From IMG/VR virus record IMGVR_UViG_3300002242_000665, positions 280-26,793 of that record: a stretch of 26,514 nt of DNA. One strand, 5' to 3'. Under the pieces are notes generated by a model. It searched no databases and had not been told where the DNA came from. It was given only the letters and a program-made list of their open reading frames with translations. Below, piece after piece: positions 1-8,382 of the stretch. The DNA comes from a virus. Numbering within the stretch: position 1 is the first letter of the stretch; the number at the start of each line of letters is the position of its first letter. Made by a program: the position numbers and the translations under genes.

Positions 1-3000
1 TTTTTAGAAAGCGGGGTCCCGTTTCCATATTTTCCATAGTATTCCTTTTCAAACACCTCTCTGTTTTTTTGAATCCTAGTATCGAAAGGATTTCTTATTG
101 AAAGATAGGCTTTAAACGTACCTGGCGAATCGGATCGCTTCGCCTTAGTGTTTATGCTTGACGCATTAACATTTTGATAGATATCTGCATATTTTTTGTT
201 TTCTGTGAAATGCGATCCCTCTCTAAATTCAGAGAAAGAGGAGTTTGGAGTTCCGTGATAAACCACCTTTGGAGTGCCATCTTCATTAACTACCTTGCTA
301 TTGCCAAACCATTTTTTAAACTCAGGTGTATCTGTTTTTCTTTTAGAGAATTTAATACCCTCGGGGAGGAAGGTGTCGGCATCCTTTCTGCTGGAGGCCT
401 TAAACATAAAGTCCCCGCTTGGAAGCCTGCCAAGGCCCATCTTGCTAACGCTTTCGCCATCCGAAGCCATTATGTCTTGGAATATTCCAGATTCGTACAA
501 TCGCTTAATTTCGCTATCAAGTTTTACATTTTTCCCTAATACGCCGAACAAAGAGGCCGATCCCGATTTTCTCATTAAATTCCTTGCTAACGCGGTGGCT
601 TTTTTGGGATTGCCTTTTACATATTCATAGGGCAAGTCATAAACCATATTAACGCCCAGCTCTGATGATGCTCCAATTATGGTTATGCTGTTTTCGGAGG
701 GTTTATATTTGCGAGACAATTCAGCTAATACATCCGGGGAATTTACCGTCGTTCCGTATATTGATTCCCCCACAACGTCTTTCCCTGTGGAAGGTATTGG
801 ATGCTCCGCCCAGTCGATTCCATCTCGCCCCGCACTTCCAAGGGCATATTTATTGTGGTTGAGGATTATGTGCCCCTTAAACCCGCTCGCCTTTCTGCTT
901 ATCGCCTCGGTGACTACGGTATCTGCCCTTGAAGAGCCCACGCTTCCTGATGGGTGGTTATGTAATAAATAGTACCCGTCGGCCCCTAGGGATTCTTTTA
1001 GATCAAGAATGGACTGCTCCGTCCCCCCTTTCTTAAAGGCTGGTGCTATGCCAGGCAATTTGCTTGTTAATCCTGTTTGTCCTATTATTTTATTGCCCTT
1101 TGTATAAAAAACCCTAAACGTTTCAAATCTAGGATCTCGGTATACCTGAGCAATAGAGGCTACGTCACTAGGGGAATTTACTGTTGATCCGACAAGGGAA
1201 GTGCTTCCCTTTGATTGGAAATCGCTGATTGAGTTTTCGATCCAGCTTCCGCGTTGTACGGGCTTTGAGTCTCGCCACAGTCCATCCATCGCGGTGAGCG
1301 CAAGCTGTCTTGAGTAGTCATTTCTTTTTTCATAAGTATCTCCTTTTGAGGCCTTCTTATTATTATTCAAAACACTATCGCCGTCAAGCATACTTAATTG
1401 CCTAGAGTTTCTTTTGCTCATTTTAAGATTAGATCGGGAAAGGTCCGACTTTGCTTTTAATTGTTTTTTTAATAGTTCGGTTTTTTCTTCGCTAGGCTGT
1501 TCTTTTGGGGGCTTCTTGCCTATTTCGTTCTGAAGATTTTTCTCAAACTTCGACCTTTTACTTGATTTTATGTCGTTTATCTTGATTTTAACGTCGTTTG
1601 GGTCAATAGACTTAATGAAATCATCATTAGGGTTGTCATCTATGATATCGTTTATTTCTTCGTTTACTATTTTCTTTATGCCGTCTAGCCCTTCTGTCAC
1701 GTATGCGTAAAACATATCATCCTTACGCAAGTCTAGCATTTCTTGTAGGTGGTTTATAGGCGTACCGTGTGTGTTTACGTATTCATCGTTTTTATATAAA
1801 TCAAACCCACCCACGGATAGGCTTTGTATTTTTTTCTTAGAGGCTTCCGCATACGCATCCATCTGCTCTTCATCTGTAAGCCTTGATGTCTCCTCTACGG
1901 GCTTTGAGGCATCGTAATGCTTGTTTAGAGCGTCAATTAACACGTATTGCGCGGCGTTTAAATCGGTTATCGCCCTAGAAGCCTGATAGCTTTTCCCTAC
2001 GACTAGAGTTTTTAAGTTATCAATTATCTTTATTAATCTGTCGGCCAGGTTCTTAAATACACCCTGATCTTGTTTTGCTAGCTTTTCCCAAAAGTCTTTG
2101 CGTCCAAGCTGTTCAGAGAATAAATCGCTAATGAATTCTTTTCTTGCTTCTTGGGTATTATTTCCAAGTTCTTTTTGTAGATCAAGGTATCGCTTGCCCC
2201 ATTCGCTGTTTTTATCAACCAATCCATTTTCGCCAAAAAACACATCTTGAAGCTCTTTCCAGGCAACGTCGTCTTTTGTTACATCGTGAAATAGCTCATG
2301 TCCTGCGATTAAGCTCGTGGGGTTTTCCCCGTATTTATTTACATATATGGTCTTTCCTCTAAGATCGACAAATCCGTTATGGGTTACATCGGGGTCTTTG
2401 TTTTCAAAGAAGATGACCTTAAACCCAAATTTCTCAGCCATGTATTTAGCTAAAGAGTCATGGCCTTTTTCTGGCTTAACTACTGTGTATCCAGACTTAT
2501 TAAAGCTATCTGGATTATCTTTGACTATTTTATCAAGTGATGCTTGCTCAGTGCCGATTGTTTTTTTCTCTAATATCTTAGCCCTAGCCTCCGCTGTTTT
2601 TTTTCTAGTGCTAAAGGGGATAGTGTCCTCTGTCTTTTTTGTGGGCTTTAGCTTTTTTGGTGCTCCTTTTATGCGGTCTATTTCATCAAGGTACACCCCT
2701 GCATCCTTTCGATTGGACGCTTCTTCAACTAACGCATCTATCTCTTCGCTTGAATTTGCCTTTTTTACTCTATTCTGAAAGTCCTTAAATTCTTCCTCTT
2801 CTCTAGACATCCTCTCTTCTGTTTGTCTATTTGCTTCGGATTCAACCCCGCCAGCTTTAGAATATTGCTTTTTCCCAAGGCTCTCGGCGTTCATCGCCTC
2901 AACTAAATCATTAACATCGTATTTCCCGTCTGCGTCTGGCTCTAAGTACCCCATATCCCCCAATTGCTGAGCAACGTCATCCATTCCCTGATAATACTTA

Positions 3001-5258
3001 CCTTTTCTGAAGTAAAACGGATTGCTTTTTACGAGATCAGGATCTACGCCAAAATGCAAAGCATCTGCTGCCCTAACGCCCATCTTTCTAATGGCCTGCA
3101 AAATAGAATCCTTTTCGGGGCTGACTGTTTTGCTGCGGGGCTTCCTGGCCTTTTTTACTATAGGGGTCTTTATTTTTGAAGATGTGTCGTTTAACGCGGA
3201 GATAATCTTGCGTTTTGGCTTACCCTTTAGCTTAAGACCGTGAGATTCAGCAATCTTTAAAAGATCGTCGTTTCTCATGGTTTGCATCTTCTTCCATGTA
3301 GGTATTTTAATTGGCTCAGGAGTAACGGTTTCGCTTTCGGTAGTATTCTGGGGCATTTCTGCCGATATCGTGGCTTCTAGGTCGGTTTCTGGGTTTTCTA
3401 AGTCGGTTTCTGGGGCTCCTTGTTGGTCTTCATTTTGCGCCAATTCTTGCTCTAGCGCGTCGTTTTGATCTTGCGCCTCGTCTGCGGCAAGTGAATTTTC
3501 TGCATTGTCTAGCGCTTGCTGATCTAGTTGGGCGGCATCTTGGACGGATTGCTCTATAGCTTGATTATCGGCCTGTTCCTGCTGGCCTGATTCAAGCGCC
3601 AGGGATTGCAGCTCTGTTTCTAGCTCGTCCTTTAATTCTTGATTGCCTATGTCAAACTCTTTCTTTTCTGTAGCTTCTTGCGACTCTTGCGTTGGCTCCT
3701 GTGGAGCTGTCTGTTCGGGGGTACTTTCTGGCGATAGCCCTTGCTCTCCCTCGACAATTCCACCAAAACTATCGCCTTTTTCTACATAGTTCGGCTTCTG
3801 ATCCGTCGCTTGTCCCGATTCGTCTGTGAGTGGAGGATAGTTTTTTTCTGAGGAGGGCTGTTGCTTTGAATATTGAGAAGCTCCAGCGAATCCGCCAAAC
3901 CCGAGCCCCATTCCGCCACCAACAAGGCCAGAATATCCCATATCCTTAAGCATTTTTGCCTTATCTACGCTCTTCCAAAATTCAGGCCAACCCATATCCT
4001 TGTATTTAGGGTCGGCTCCTTTTTTCTCCACTATGTCTTGCAATAATTGACCAACCGCTTCCTCTGAAAACTCTGAAGCTCCAGACATTGCCATCTTTTT
4101 TGCGATATCCTTTATAAATGTTTTTCCCTGTGGCGATTTAAGGATTATTTCTAAAGGCATTTTTTCAGTAACTATTTCTATTCCGCCGATCAAGGCAGAC
4201 AGAAACGTCGCCTTTTGAGGATTAATATCATATTTATTTGTTAAGTCTGAATACGTTTGCCCGGCAGATTGAGCAGCCATTACCGACAAGCCTATGCTTG
4301 TTCCTCCAGTTGCCATTCCAAGCCCAACCGTGGGAAGCATTAATGTGCCACCAAGAGCTATGTCTCCGGCCAATTTAGTCATAAATCCGGCATCTTCGGG
4401 GATTTCATACTTGGCAGAAATTTTATCAAGCTCTTTTGTTACTGACTTATTTCTCTTTGACATCTTTGATAATTCGCCAGAAAGCTCTTCGGAATATCTT
4501 TTTAGCTCGTCGTGCCTTGATTCACCTCTTAATCCTATGGCTTGATTTATAGTTGCCCTGTCTTTTTTAGGAAGTCCTTTTATCAGCTTTTTTATTTCCA
4601 TTTCGATTGATTTTTCGGACCTACCGCCACTCATGGCGGCAACATCCATAATGGAATCCCTATCTTTCTTGCTTATTTTTTCTACTTCAGCGAAAGGGTC
4701 TTGCATGGAGTCCTCGGTAACGCCCTTTGGTCTTTGTATTAATAGCGCAAGCAATTGATTCCTTTTTCCCTTTGGCATTTTACTGGTAGCGATAGCAACA
4801 TCGTTTGTTATTTTATATTGAGGTGATGTTCCTCCTATCTCTCCCTTTGAAACGGCTGCCCTTGACCTAGCCGTGTCAACATCTGATGCCAATGGAGCCT
4901 CTTCAATAGAAGATGCGATCCCATGAATCGATTTAGCCAGTGCTGGCCCAGTTTGCCCGGTTACTTTATCATAAACCTGACCAATGCTTTCGCCTAGGCT
5001 ATACTTTCTCTCTACGGAATTCTCCCACATGCTATCGTCCCAAGGGTCCTCAACGGAATTCTCCCATAGACTATCATCCCAAGGGTCTTTTACCTTTTTC
5101 CCGCCTGTCAATAATGGCTTGGGCTTGCTTTCAGAGTAGCTTGTCGGGAGATTTTTTTGATACTCCTCTCCAGCCTTCTCTTTTTCTATAAAATCTATCG
5201 TGCGCTGAGATTCGTCTTCCGGAGCCGCTATGCTATGCCATTTATTCTTTTTTGCCAT
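1..5258 (-). CDS. Giant polyvalent-type protein, partial (HExxH peptidase, JAMM/RadC-like, ART-PolyVal)
   Basis: The frame opens at ATG 5258-5256 behind AAGGGG with a 4-base gap and stays open to base 1, giving 1752 codons; the C-terminus lies beyond the window. In order I see: a tandem 13-residue repeat (58-83); small-residue hydrophobic stretches (about 298-330, 343-370, 438-458) with an E-rich SEFSEEA segment between; a Gln/Glu/Asp-rich linker (about 470-640); a SAP-like helical motif (about 650-690); a segment resembling large-polyvalent-protein-associated domains (about 715-790); HELFH at 987-991 with E1041 and D1045 as a likely third zinc-ligand region; a JAMM site with E1379, H1433, H1435 and D1446 (HNHPSGSVGSSRAD); and from 1644 TPEFKKWFG...VVYHGT, the hallmark of ART-PolyVal. 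Proteins of this layout in phages are thought to enter the host with the DNA and act against defences. Motifs are seen; delivery and targets are inferred. Confidence 0.88.
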   Translation of the reverse strand, partial: MAKKNKWHSIAAPEDESQRTIDFIEKEKAGEEYQKNLPTSYSESKPKPLLTGGKKVKDPWDDSLWENSVEDPWDDSMWENSVERKYSLGESIGQVYDKVTGQTGPALAKSIHGIASSIEEAPLASDVDTARSRAAVSKGEIGGTSPQYKITNDVAIATSKMPKGKRNQLLALLIQRPKGVTEDSMQDPFAEVEKISKKDRDSIMDVAAMSGGRSEKSIEMEIKKLIKGLPKKDRATINQAIGLRGESRHDELKRYSEELSGELSKMSKRNKSVTKELDKISAKYEIPEDAGFMTKLAGDIALGGTLMLPTVGLGMATGGTSIGLSVMAAQSAGQTYSDLTNKYDINPQKATFLSALIGGIEIVTEKMPLEIILKSPQGKTFIKDIAKKMAMSGASEFSEEAVGQLLQDIVEKKGADPKYKDMGWPEFWKSVDKAKMLKDMGYSGLVGGGMGLGFGGFAGASQYSKQQPSSEKNYPPLTDESGQATDQKPNYVEKGDSFGGIVEGEQGLSPESTPEQTAPQEPTQESQEATEKKEFDIGNQELKDELETELQSLALESGQQEQADNQAIEQSVQDAAQLDQQALDNAENSLAADEAQDQNDALEQELAQNEDQQGAPETDLENPETDLEATISAEMPQNTTESETVTPEPIKIPTWKKMQTMRNDDLLKIAESHGLKLKGKPKRKIISALNDTSSKIKTPIVKKARKPRSKTVSPEKDSILQAIRKMGVRAADALHFGVDPDLVKSNPFYFRKGKYYQGMDDVAQQLGDMGYLEPDADGKYDVNDLVEAMNAESLGKKQYSKAGGVESEANRQTEERMSREEEEFKDFQNRVKKANSSEEIDALVEEASNRKDAGVYLDEIDRIKGAPKKLKPTKKTEDTIPFSTRKKTAEARAKILEKKTIGTEQASLDKIVKDNPDSFNKSGYTVVKPEKGHDSLAKYMAEKFGFKVIFFENKDPDVTHNGFVDLRGKTIYVNKYGENPTSLIAGHELFHDVTKDDVAWKELQDVFFGENGLVDKNSEWGKRYLDLQKELGNNTQEARKEFISDLFSEQLGRKDFWEKLAKQDQGVFKNLADRLIKIIDNLKTLVVGKSYQASRAITDLNAAQYVLIDALNKHYDASKPVEETSRLTDEEQMDAYAEASKKKIQSLSVGGFDLYKNDEYVNTHGTPINHLQEMLDLRKDDMFYAYVTEGLDGIKKIVNEEINDIIDDNPNDDFIKSIDPNDVKIKINDIKSSKRSKFEKNLQNEIGKKPPKEQPSEEKTELLKKQLKAKSDLSRSNLKMSKRNSRQLSMLDGDSVLNNNKKASKGDTYEKRNDYSRQLALTAMDGLWRDSKPVQRGSWIENSISDFQSKGSTSLVGSTVNSPSDVASIAQVYRDPRFETFRVFYTKGNKIIGQTGLTSKLPGIAPAFKKGGTEQSILDLKESLGADGYYLLHNHPSGSVGSSRADTVVTEAISRKASGFKGHIILNHNKYALGSAGRDGIDWAEHPIPSTGKDVVGESIYGTTVNSPDVLAELSRKYKPSENSITIIGASSELGVNMVYDLPYEYVKGNPKKATALARNLMRKSGSASLFGVLGKNVKLDSEIKRLYESGIFQDIMASDGESVSKMGLGRLPSGDFMFKASSRKDADTFLPEGIKFSKRKTDTPEFKKWFGNSKVVNEDGTPKVVYHGTPNSSFSEFREGSHFTENKKYADIYQNVNASSINTKAKRSDSPGTFKAYLSIRNPFDTRIQKNREVFEKEYYGKYGNGTPLSK
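5014..5088 (-). repeat. 39-bp tandem repeat in the giant gene
   Basis: Two adjacent copies with a 39-base period differ by only a few bases. They are in frame and encode DPWDDSLWENSVE (residues 58-70) and DPWDDSMWENSVE (71-83). The unit is acidic with two tryptophans. The near identity at DNA level suggests a recent duplication. Confidence 0.85.
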
Positions 5259-5270
5259 ATATCCCCTTAA

Positions 5271-6308
5271 TTAATCTTGATATTCTTCGCTTTGATCATA
5301 GTAAGCGCTGGTATCCGTGCTTTTTTCAATAATACTATTAACCGTCTGCAAAACCTGCTCTTCGTTTAGTTTTTTCCCAATCTTCTTAAGTTTCTTAATT
5401 ATTTCGCCGGCTATCTCTTCAGGCGTAAACTTATTTTTGTGTCTTGCTAATATTGCGCTTATATTGCTCTTGCTGGGTTTAAAAAAATACAATGGTTTGC
5501 TGGGTTTTTTTATTTGAGCTTTCTTTGGTTGCTTGACCGCAGGGGCCTTAGCGTTAGGTGATGGAGCGGGTGCTGTGGCGGCGGGTGCTGTAGAGGTTGC
5601 CGGAGTTCCTTTTTCTTGTGATGAATTGCCGCCAAATCCTTTTTGTCTTTTCCATTCCTCAAATGACATAGTATAGTTTTCTCCATATATATCTTTCGGT
5701 GCTTCGTTTAGATATCTTTTGTATAGCAGCTCTTTCTCTCTCAATGAGAAGTTTTTCTTTTGGTATTCGTTCATTTCCCTTGGGGCGAATTGTTTATCTT
5801 CGTGTATAGGAACACCTCCAGCTCTAAACATTGCGGCCAATAATCGTCGCCCTATCGTTCTCTTTTTTCCATCGCTTTCATCAACATACGACAATCCGTT
5901 TTCAATGCTTCCCTCTAGCGTTCCCGGCCGAACGTGAGTGCCCATTCTACCCATAACTGATTCTAATGGCTGTAAATTTCCCACTAAAAAAGACTTCAAA
6001 GCATCCTTTAGTCCCGTTTTCTCCATTACTACCTTTGTTTGCTGTGACATTCGACGCATCTTATCATAGGGCTGTATCTTTTTAGGGTCTATTCCGCGTC
6101 TGATTCCTGATTGTATAATGGCAGTTAAGGATTTTTGCTGTCCTTCTTGAGACGTATCGCTGTGATCCATTGATCTAATTTCGTTCATCCATTCTTTCTC
6201 TGCACGCTTGTTTTCGCTGTTCTGTATTGTTTCGCCTAGCGCATCGGCTCTTTTTATGCCTCCTGCGAAAGCCTCTGAAAGGGATTGTGTTCGGTCTTCT
6301 ATTGGCAT
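5271..6308 (-). CDS. Putative internal virion (ejection) protein, 345 aa
   Basis: I do not recognise a family. The start at 6308 follows TTAGGAGAAAGC, a good Shine-Dalgarno site 5 bases from ATG, and only 8 bases separate it from the gene upstream. The N-terminal 230 residues are charged and probably helical. Residues about 230-275 form a Pro/Ala/Thr/Lys linker. The last 65 residues (from about 280) look like a compact helical, Lys-rich domain, with KFTPEEIAGEIIKKLKKIGKK. There is no signal peptide or membrane segment. It lies between a Gly/Ala-rich 542-aa protein and the giant polyvalent protein, at the end of the tail genes, where short-tailed phages keep proteins that are packed in the head and ejected with the DNA. 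That role is inferred from position only; a chaperone or minor tail protein is also possible. Confidence 0.6.
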   Translation of the reverse strand: MPIEDRTQSLSEAFAGGIKRADALGETIQNSENKRAEKEWMNEIRSMDHSDTSQEGQQKSLTAIIQSGIRRGIDPKKIQPYDKMRRMSQQTKVVMEKTGLKDALKSFLVGNLQPLESVMGRMGTHVRPGTLEGSIENGLSYVDESDGKKRTIGRRLLAAMFRAGGVPIHEDKQFAPREMNEYQKKNFSLREKELLYKRYLNEAPKDIYGENYTMSFEEWKRQKGFGGNSSQEKGTPATSTAPAATAPAPSPNAKAPAVKQPKKAQIKKPSKPLYFFKPSKSNISAILARHKNKFTPEEIAGEIIKKLKKIGKKLNEEQVLQTVNSIIEKSTDTSAYYDQSEEYQD

Positions 6309-6316
6309 GCTTTCTC

Positions 6317-7945
6317 CTAAGCTAAATCCTCTATATTATATGACGCTCCACCTTGGGGGCCTTGGGCTGGAGGCCTTACGCTATCATAGTATACACCGCT
6401 CCCGGTTCCGCCGCCACCGCTTCCGCCAAACTTATTTTTTAGCCAATCCGTTAAGCCAATATCTCTTGCGCCGCTTAATATCTCACCAGCTCCAGAAAGG
6501 TATGGGTTTAGATTTCCCGTTCCCTGTGCTCCATATTTATTGATATTTCCAAGCGTTCCCTGCGCTCCTTGTGCTAAACCGCCATATTGAGAGGCTATGC
6601 TAGTTGGCAGTCCTCTGCCTTGCTGTAGGAATTGATTTCTTAATTCAAAGTTTCTAAGTTTAGAGTTTCGCCTCGCGTTTGTTTTTGCCCCGGCCCGTGC
6701 CGCCGCCTCAGCAATATTTAAGTTTTTCTTTATGTTGGCAATTCCCCTAGGGGATGACGGATCAATTCCTTTGCGCGTGAGATTTCTATCTGCTATCTGT
6801 TGACCTCTTTCATATTCATTTGACACATCTAGCGCAGCCCTATTTGCTTCTACTTCTGGGTTTAATACGCCATGTTGTATTTGTTGTCCAAGATCTCTTT
6901 CTATCGGTAGATATATTTCATTCCAGCGATTTTGCATATCTTGTACTTGGTTGTTTATGCCGCCAAGATACGCTTCTTGGTCTGCTAGGCTTTTATCTAT
7001 GGCTTGATTGTTTCTGATCCCGCTGACAATGGAGTTTATCCCGCTGCCTATGCCGACTATGTTTCCTACTGTATTTAGAAAGCCTCCGCCGCCTGTGGCA
7101 GCCCCGCCGCCAAAAATTCCGCTTAAAAATCCCATATTTCCTGCTCCTGTAGGGGCAATCGCGCCCGCATTTATTCCTGAAATAGCCGAGTCTGCCGCAT
7201 CTGCTCCGGCTCCTTGTGCCCCCGATCCTGCGGCTCCTGCGCCACCTAATGCAATTCCTGCTGCTGCCCCTGTTGCCAATGTGCCTACCGTTCCAAGACC
7301 GATATTTGTGCCAGCAAATTTATTGCCTGCCCTGGGCTTATTATATCCCAATACCACATCGTCTATAGCCGTGTTTCCACGAACCTCGTCTATTCCTAGG
7401 CGTTGCATCGTGGCTATCCTATCTTCTCTCCCGTGAGGCGTTCCATCTGGGTTAATTGCGTAACCTTCATCGTCAAAATCTAAACCAGTCAATTCGCTAA
7501 CATACTTGGTTAAGTCAATTGTTTTGCCATCTCCTCCCCACTTCCCCCCTAGAGCGTTAGCTATTGACTTATACCTTTCGGCTGTTCTTTTTTGCTGGCT
7601 TGGGGTTGTTCCTGCGGGAGGGTTTTCGTATGCTTCCTTCACCGAAGCATATTCATTATATTCCGCCTCCAAAGGCTTTTCTCCCATGCGAAGATTGCCG
7701 TCTTTCGCCCTTAGAGCCTCTACTAGAGTCATTCCCTTTGCCTGTGAAGTGACATAATCCTGTATGATCTTGGCAACTTTTGCAGGTATCCTGCCATCCC
7801 CGTATTTCTGCGTTGAATACGCGTTTAGCTGTTGTGCCGCATCTGGGTCAGTAAAGATAAAAGGGTTGTTCTTTATATTCCACTCTATTGACTTTCCAGT
7901 TCCAGCTTTTAGCGCTTCCGGTGCTCTTGTTATGTAAGTAGCCAT
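6317..7945 (-). CDS. Putative internal virion (ejection) protein, Gly/Ala-rich, 542 aa
   Basis: ATG at 7945 overlaps the upstream stop by one base (TAATG), with GAGGG about 10 bases before it. Residues 1-200 are soluble and mixed, ending in a short acidic stretch around a GLDFDDEGYAINPDG segment. Residues about 215-315 are extremely rich in Gly, Ala and Ile and could form membrane-seeking helices. Residues about 320-430 are polar and helical with many Arg and Gln (QQIADRNLTRKGIDPSSPRG). The C-terminus is again Gly/Gln-rich, with a GGSGGGGTGSG linker. Similar layouts occur in podovirus internal core proteins and DNA-injection proteins, and the position after the tail genes fits. The exact family is not identified; a pore-forming or DNA-escort role in ejection is inference. 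Confidence 0.65.
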   Translation of the reverse strand: MATYITRAPEALKAGTGKSIEWNIKNNPFIFTDPDAAQQLNAYSTQKYGDGRIPAKVAKIIQDYVTSQAKGMTLVEALRAKDGNLRMGEKPLEAEYNEYASVKEAYENPPAGTTPSQQKRTAERYKSIANALGGKWGGDGKTIDLTKYVSELTGLDFDDEGYAINPDGTPHGREDRIATMQRLGIDEVRGNTAIDDVVLGYNKPRAGNKFAGTNIGLGTVGTLATGAAAGIALGGAGAAGSGAQGAGADAADSAISGINAGAIAPTGAGNMGFLSGIFGGGAATGGGGFLNTVGNIVGIGSGINSIVSGIRNNQAIDKSLADQEAYLGGINNQVQDMQNRWNEIYLPIERDLGQQIQHGVLNPEVEANRAALDVSNEYERGQQIADRNLTRKGIDPSSPRGIANIKKNLNIAEAAARAGAKTNARRNSKLRNFELRNQFLQQGRGLPTSIASQYGGLAQGAQGTLGNINKYGAQGTGNLNPYLSGAGEILSGARDIGLTDWLKNKFGGSGGGGTGSGVYYDSVRPPAQGPQGGASYNIEDLA

Positions 7946-8382
7946 TATATTTTGCCCTCAATCTTACCAACAACCACGCTTAAATCGGACACCGTTTTTC
8001 TAATTTCGTCTGTAATCTTGAATAGAGTTGATTTTTCTTTAGAAAACTGGTCTAGTCTTGAGTCGGTTTTTTGTTGCATAGATGAATTTCTGCTGCTTTT
8101 TTCGTCTGCGTCTGAAATTCGGATATCCATCCTTCCAATTCTATCTGAATTTCTATCTATTGCCCCAGAATTTTTGCCTTCTTTGGCATCCAGCTCTACC
8201 AGCTTTTTCTGTATTATGTCTATTTGGTCTTTTATTTTTTTGATATCTTCCTCGTTTTCTTCTATTTGGTTGCTGTATGGCTTAAAAATCATGGGAACAA
8301 CCCACTTAAAAAAAGCGAATATAAAGGCAAACGCCGCCACTATAAAAGATCCGACTGCTATAATATTTGATGCTGTGATCAT
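7945..8382 (-). CDS. Membrane-anchored coiled-coil protein, 145 aa
   Basis: I chose ATG 8382 (MITASNII...) because it forms a TAATG junction with the upstream stop and has GGAAGGA 9 bases before it; ATG 8400 would add six residues made of that ribosome site. One strong hydrophobic helix (about 5-29, IIAVGSFIVAAFAFIFAFF) is followed by a charged Lys/Glu/Asp/Ile heptad-like coiled coil (about 40-140) with no cysteines. The shape resembles small phage holins, spanin-like inner-membrane partners or membrane-bound ejection helpers, but no family motif decides between them. It lies between tail-surface and ejection genes rather than in a lysis cassette, and no endolysin is next to it. Confidence 0.75.
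   Translation of the reverse strand: MITASNIIAVGSFIVAAFAFIFAFFKWVVPMIFKPYSNQIEENEEDIKKIKDQIDIIQKKLVELDAKEGKNSGAIDRNSDRIGRMDIRISDADEKSSRNSSMQQKTDSRLDQFSKEKSTLFKITDEIRKTVSDLSVVVGKIEGKI

Noticed and set aside
2078-2266. 62-aa minus-strand frame inside the giant gene
   Set aside because: It is in a different frame from the giant gene and overlaps its peptidase domain; no start signal supports it.
2317-2778. 153-aa plus-strand open frame
   Set aside because: It lies inside the giant minus-strand gene, whose HExxH and neighbouring domains are convincing; the plus frame shows no domain.
1-5258. A degraded or non-coding stretch, because no complete minus-strand frame ends inside it
   Set aside because: The frame is open from ATG 5258 to base 1; it only lacks its stop because the window cuts it.
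7008-7436. 142-aa plus-strand open frame, Pro/Ala-rich
   Set aside because: It mirrors the Gly/Ala-rich codons of the 542-aa minus-strand gene, which produces Pro/Ala on the other strand.
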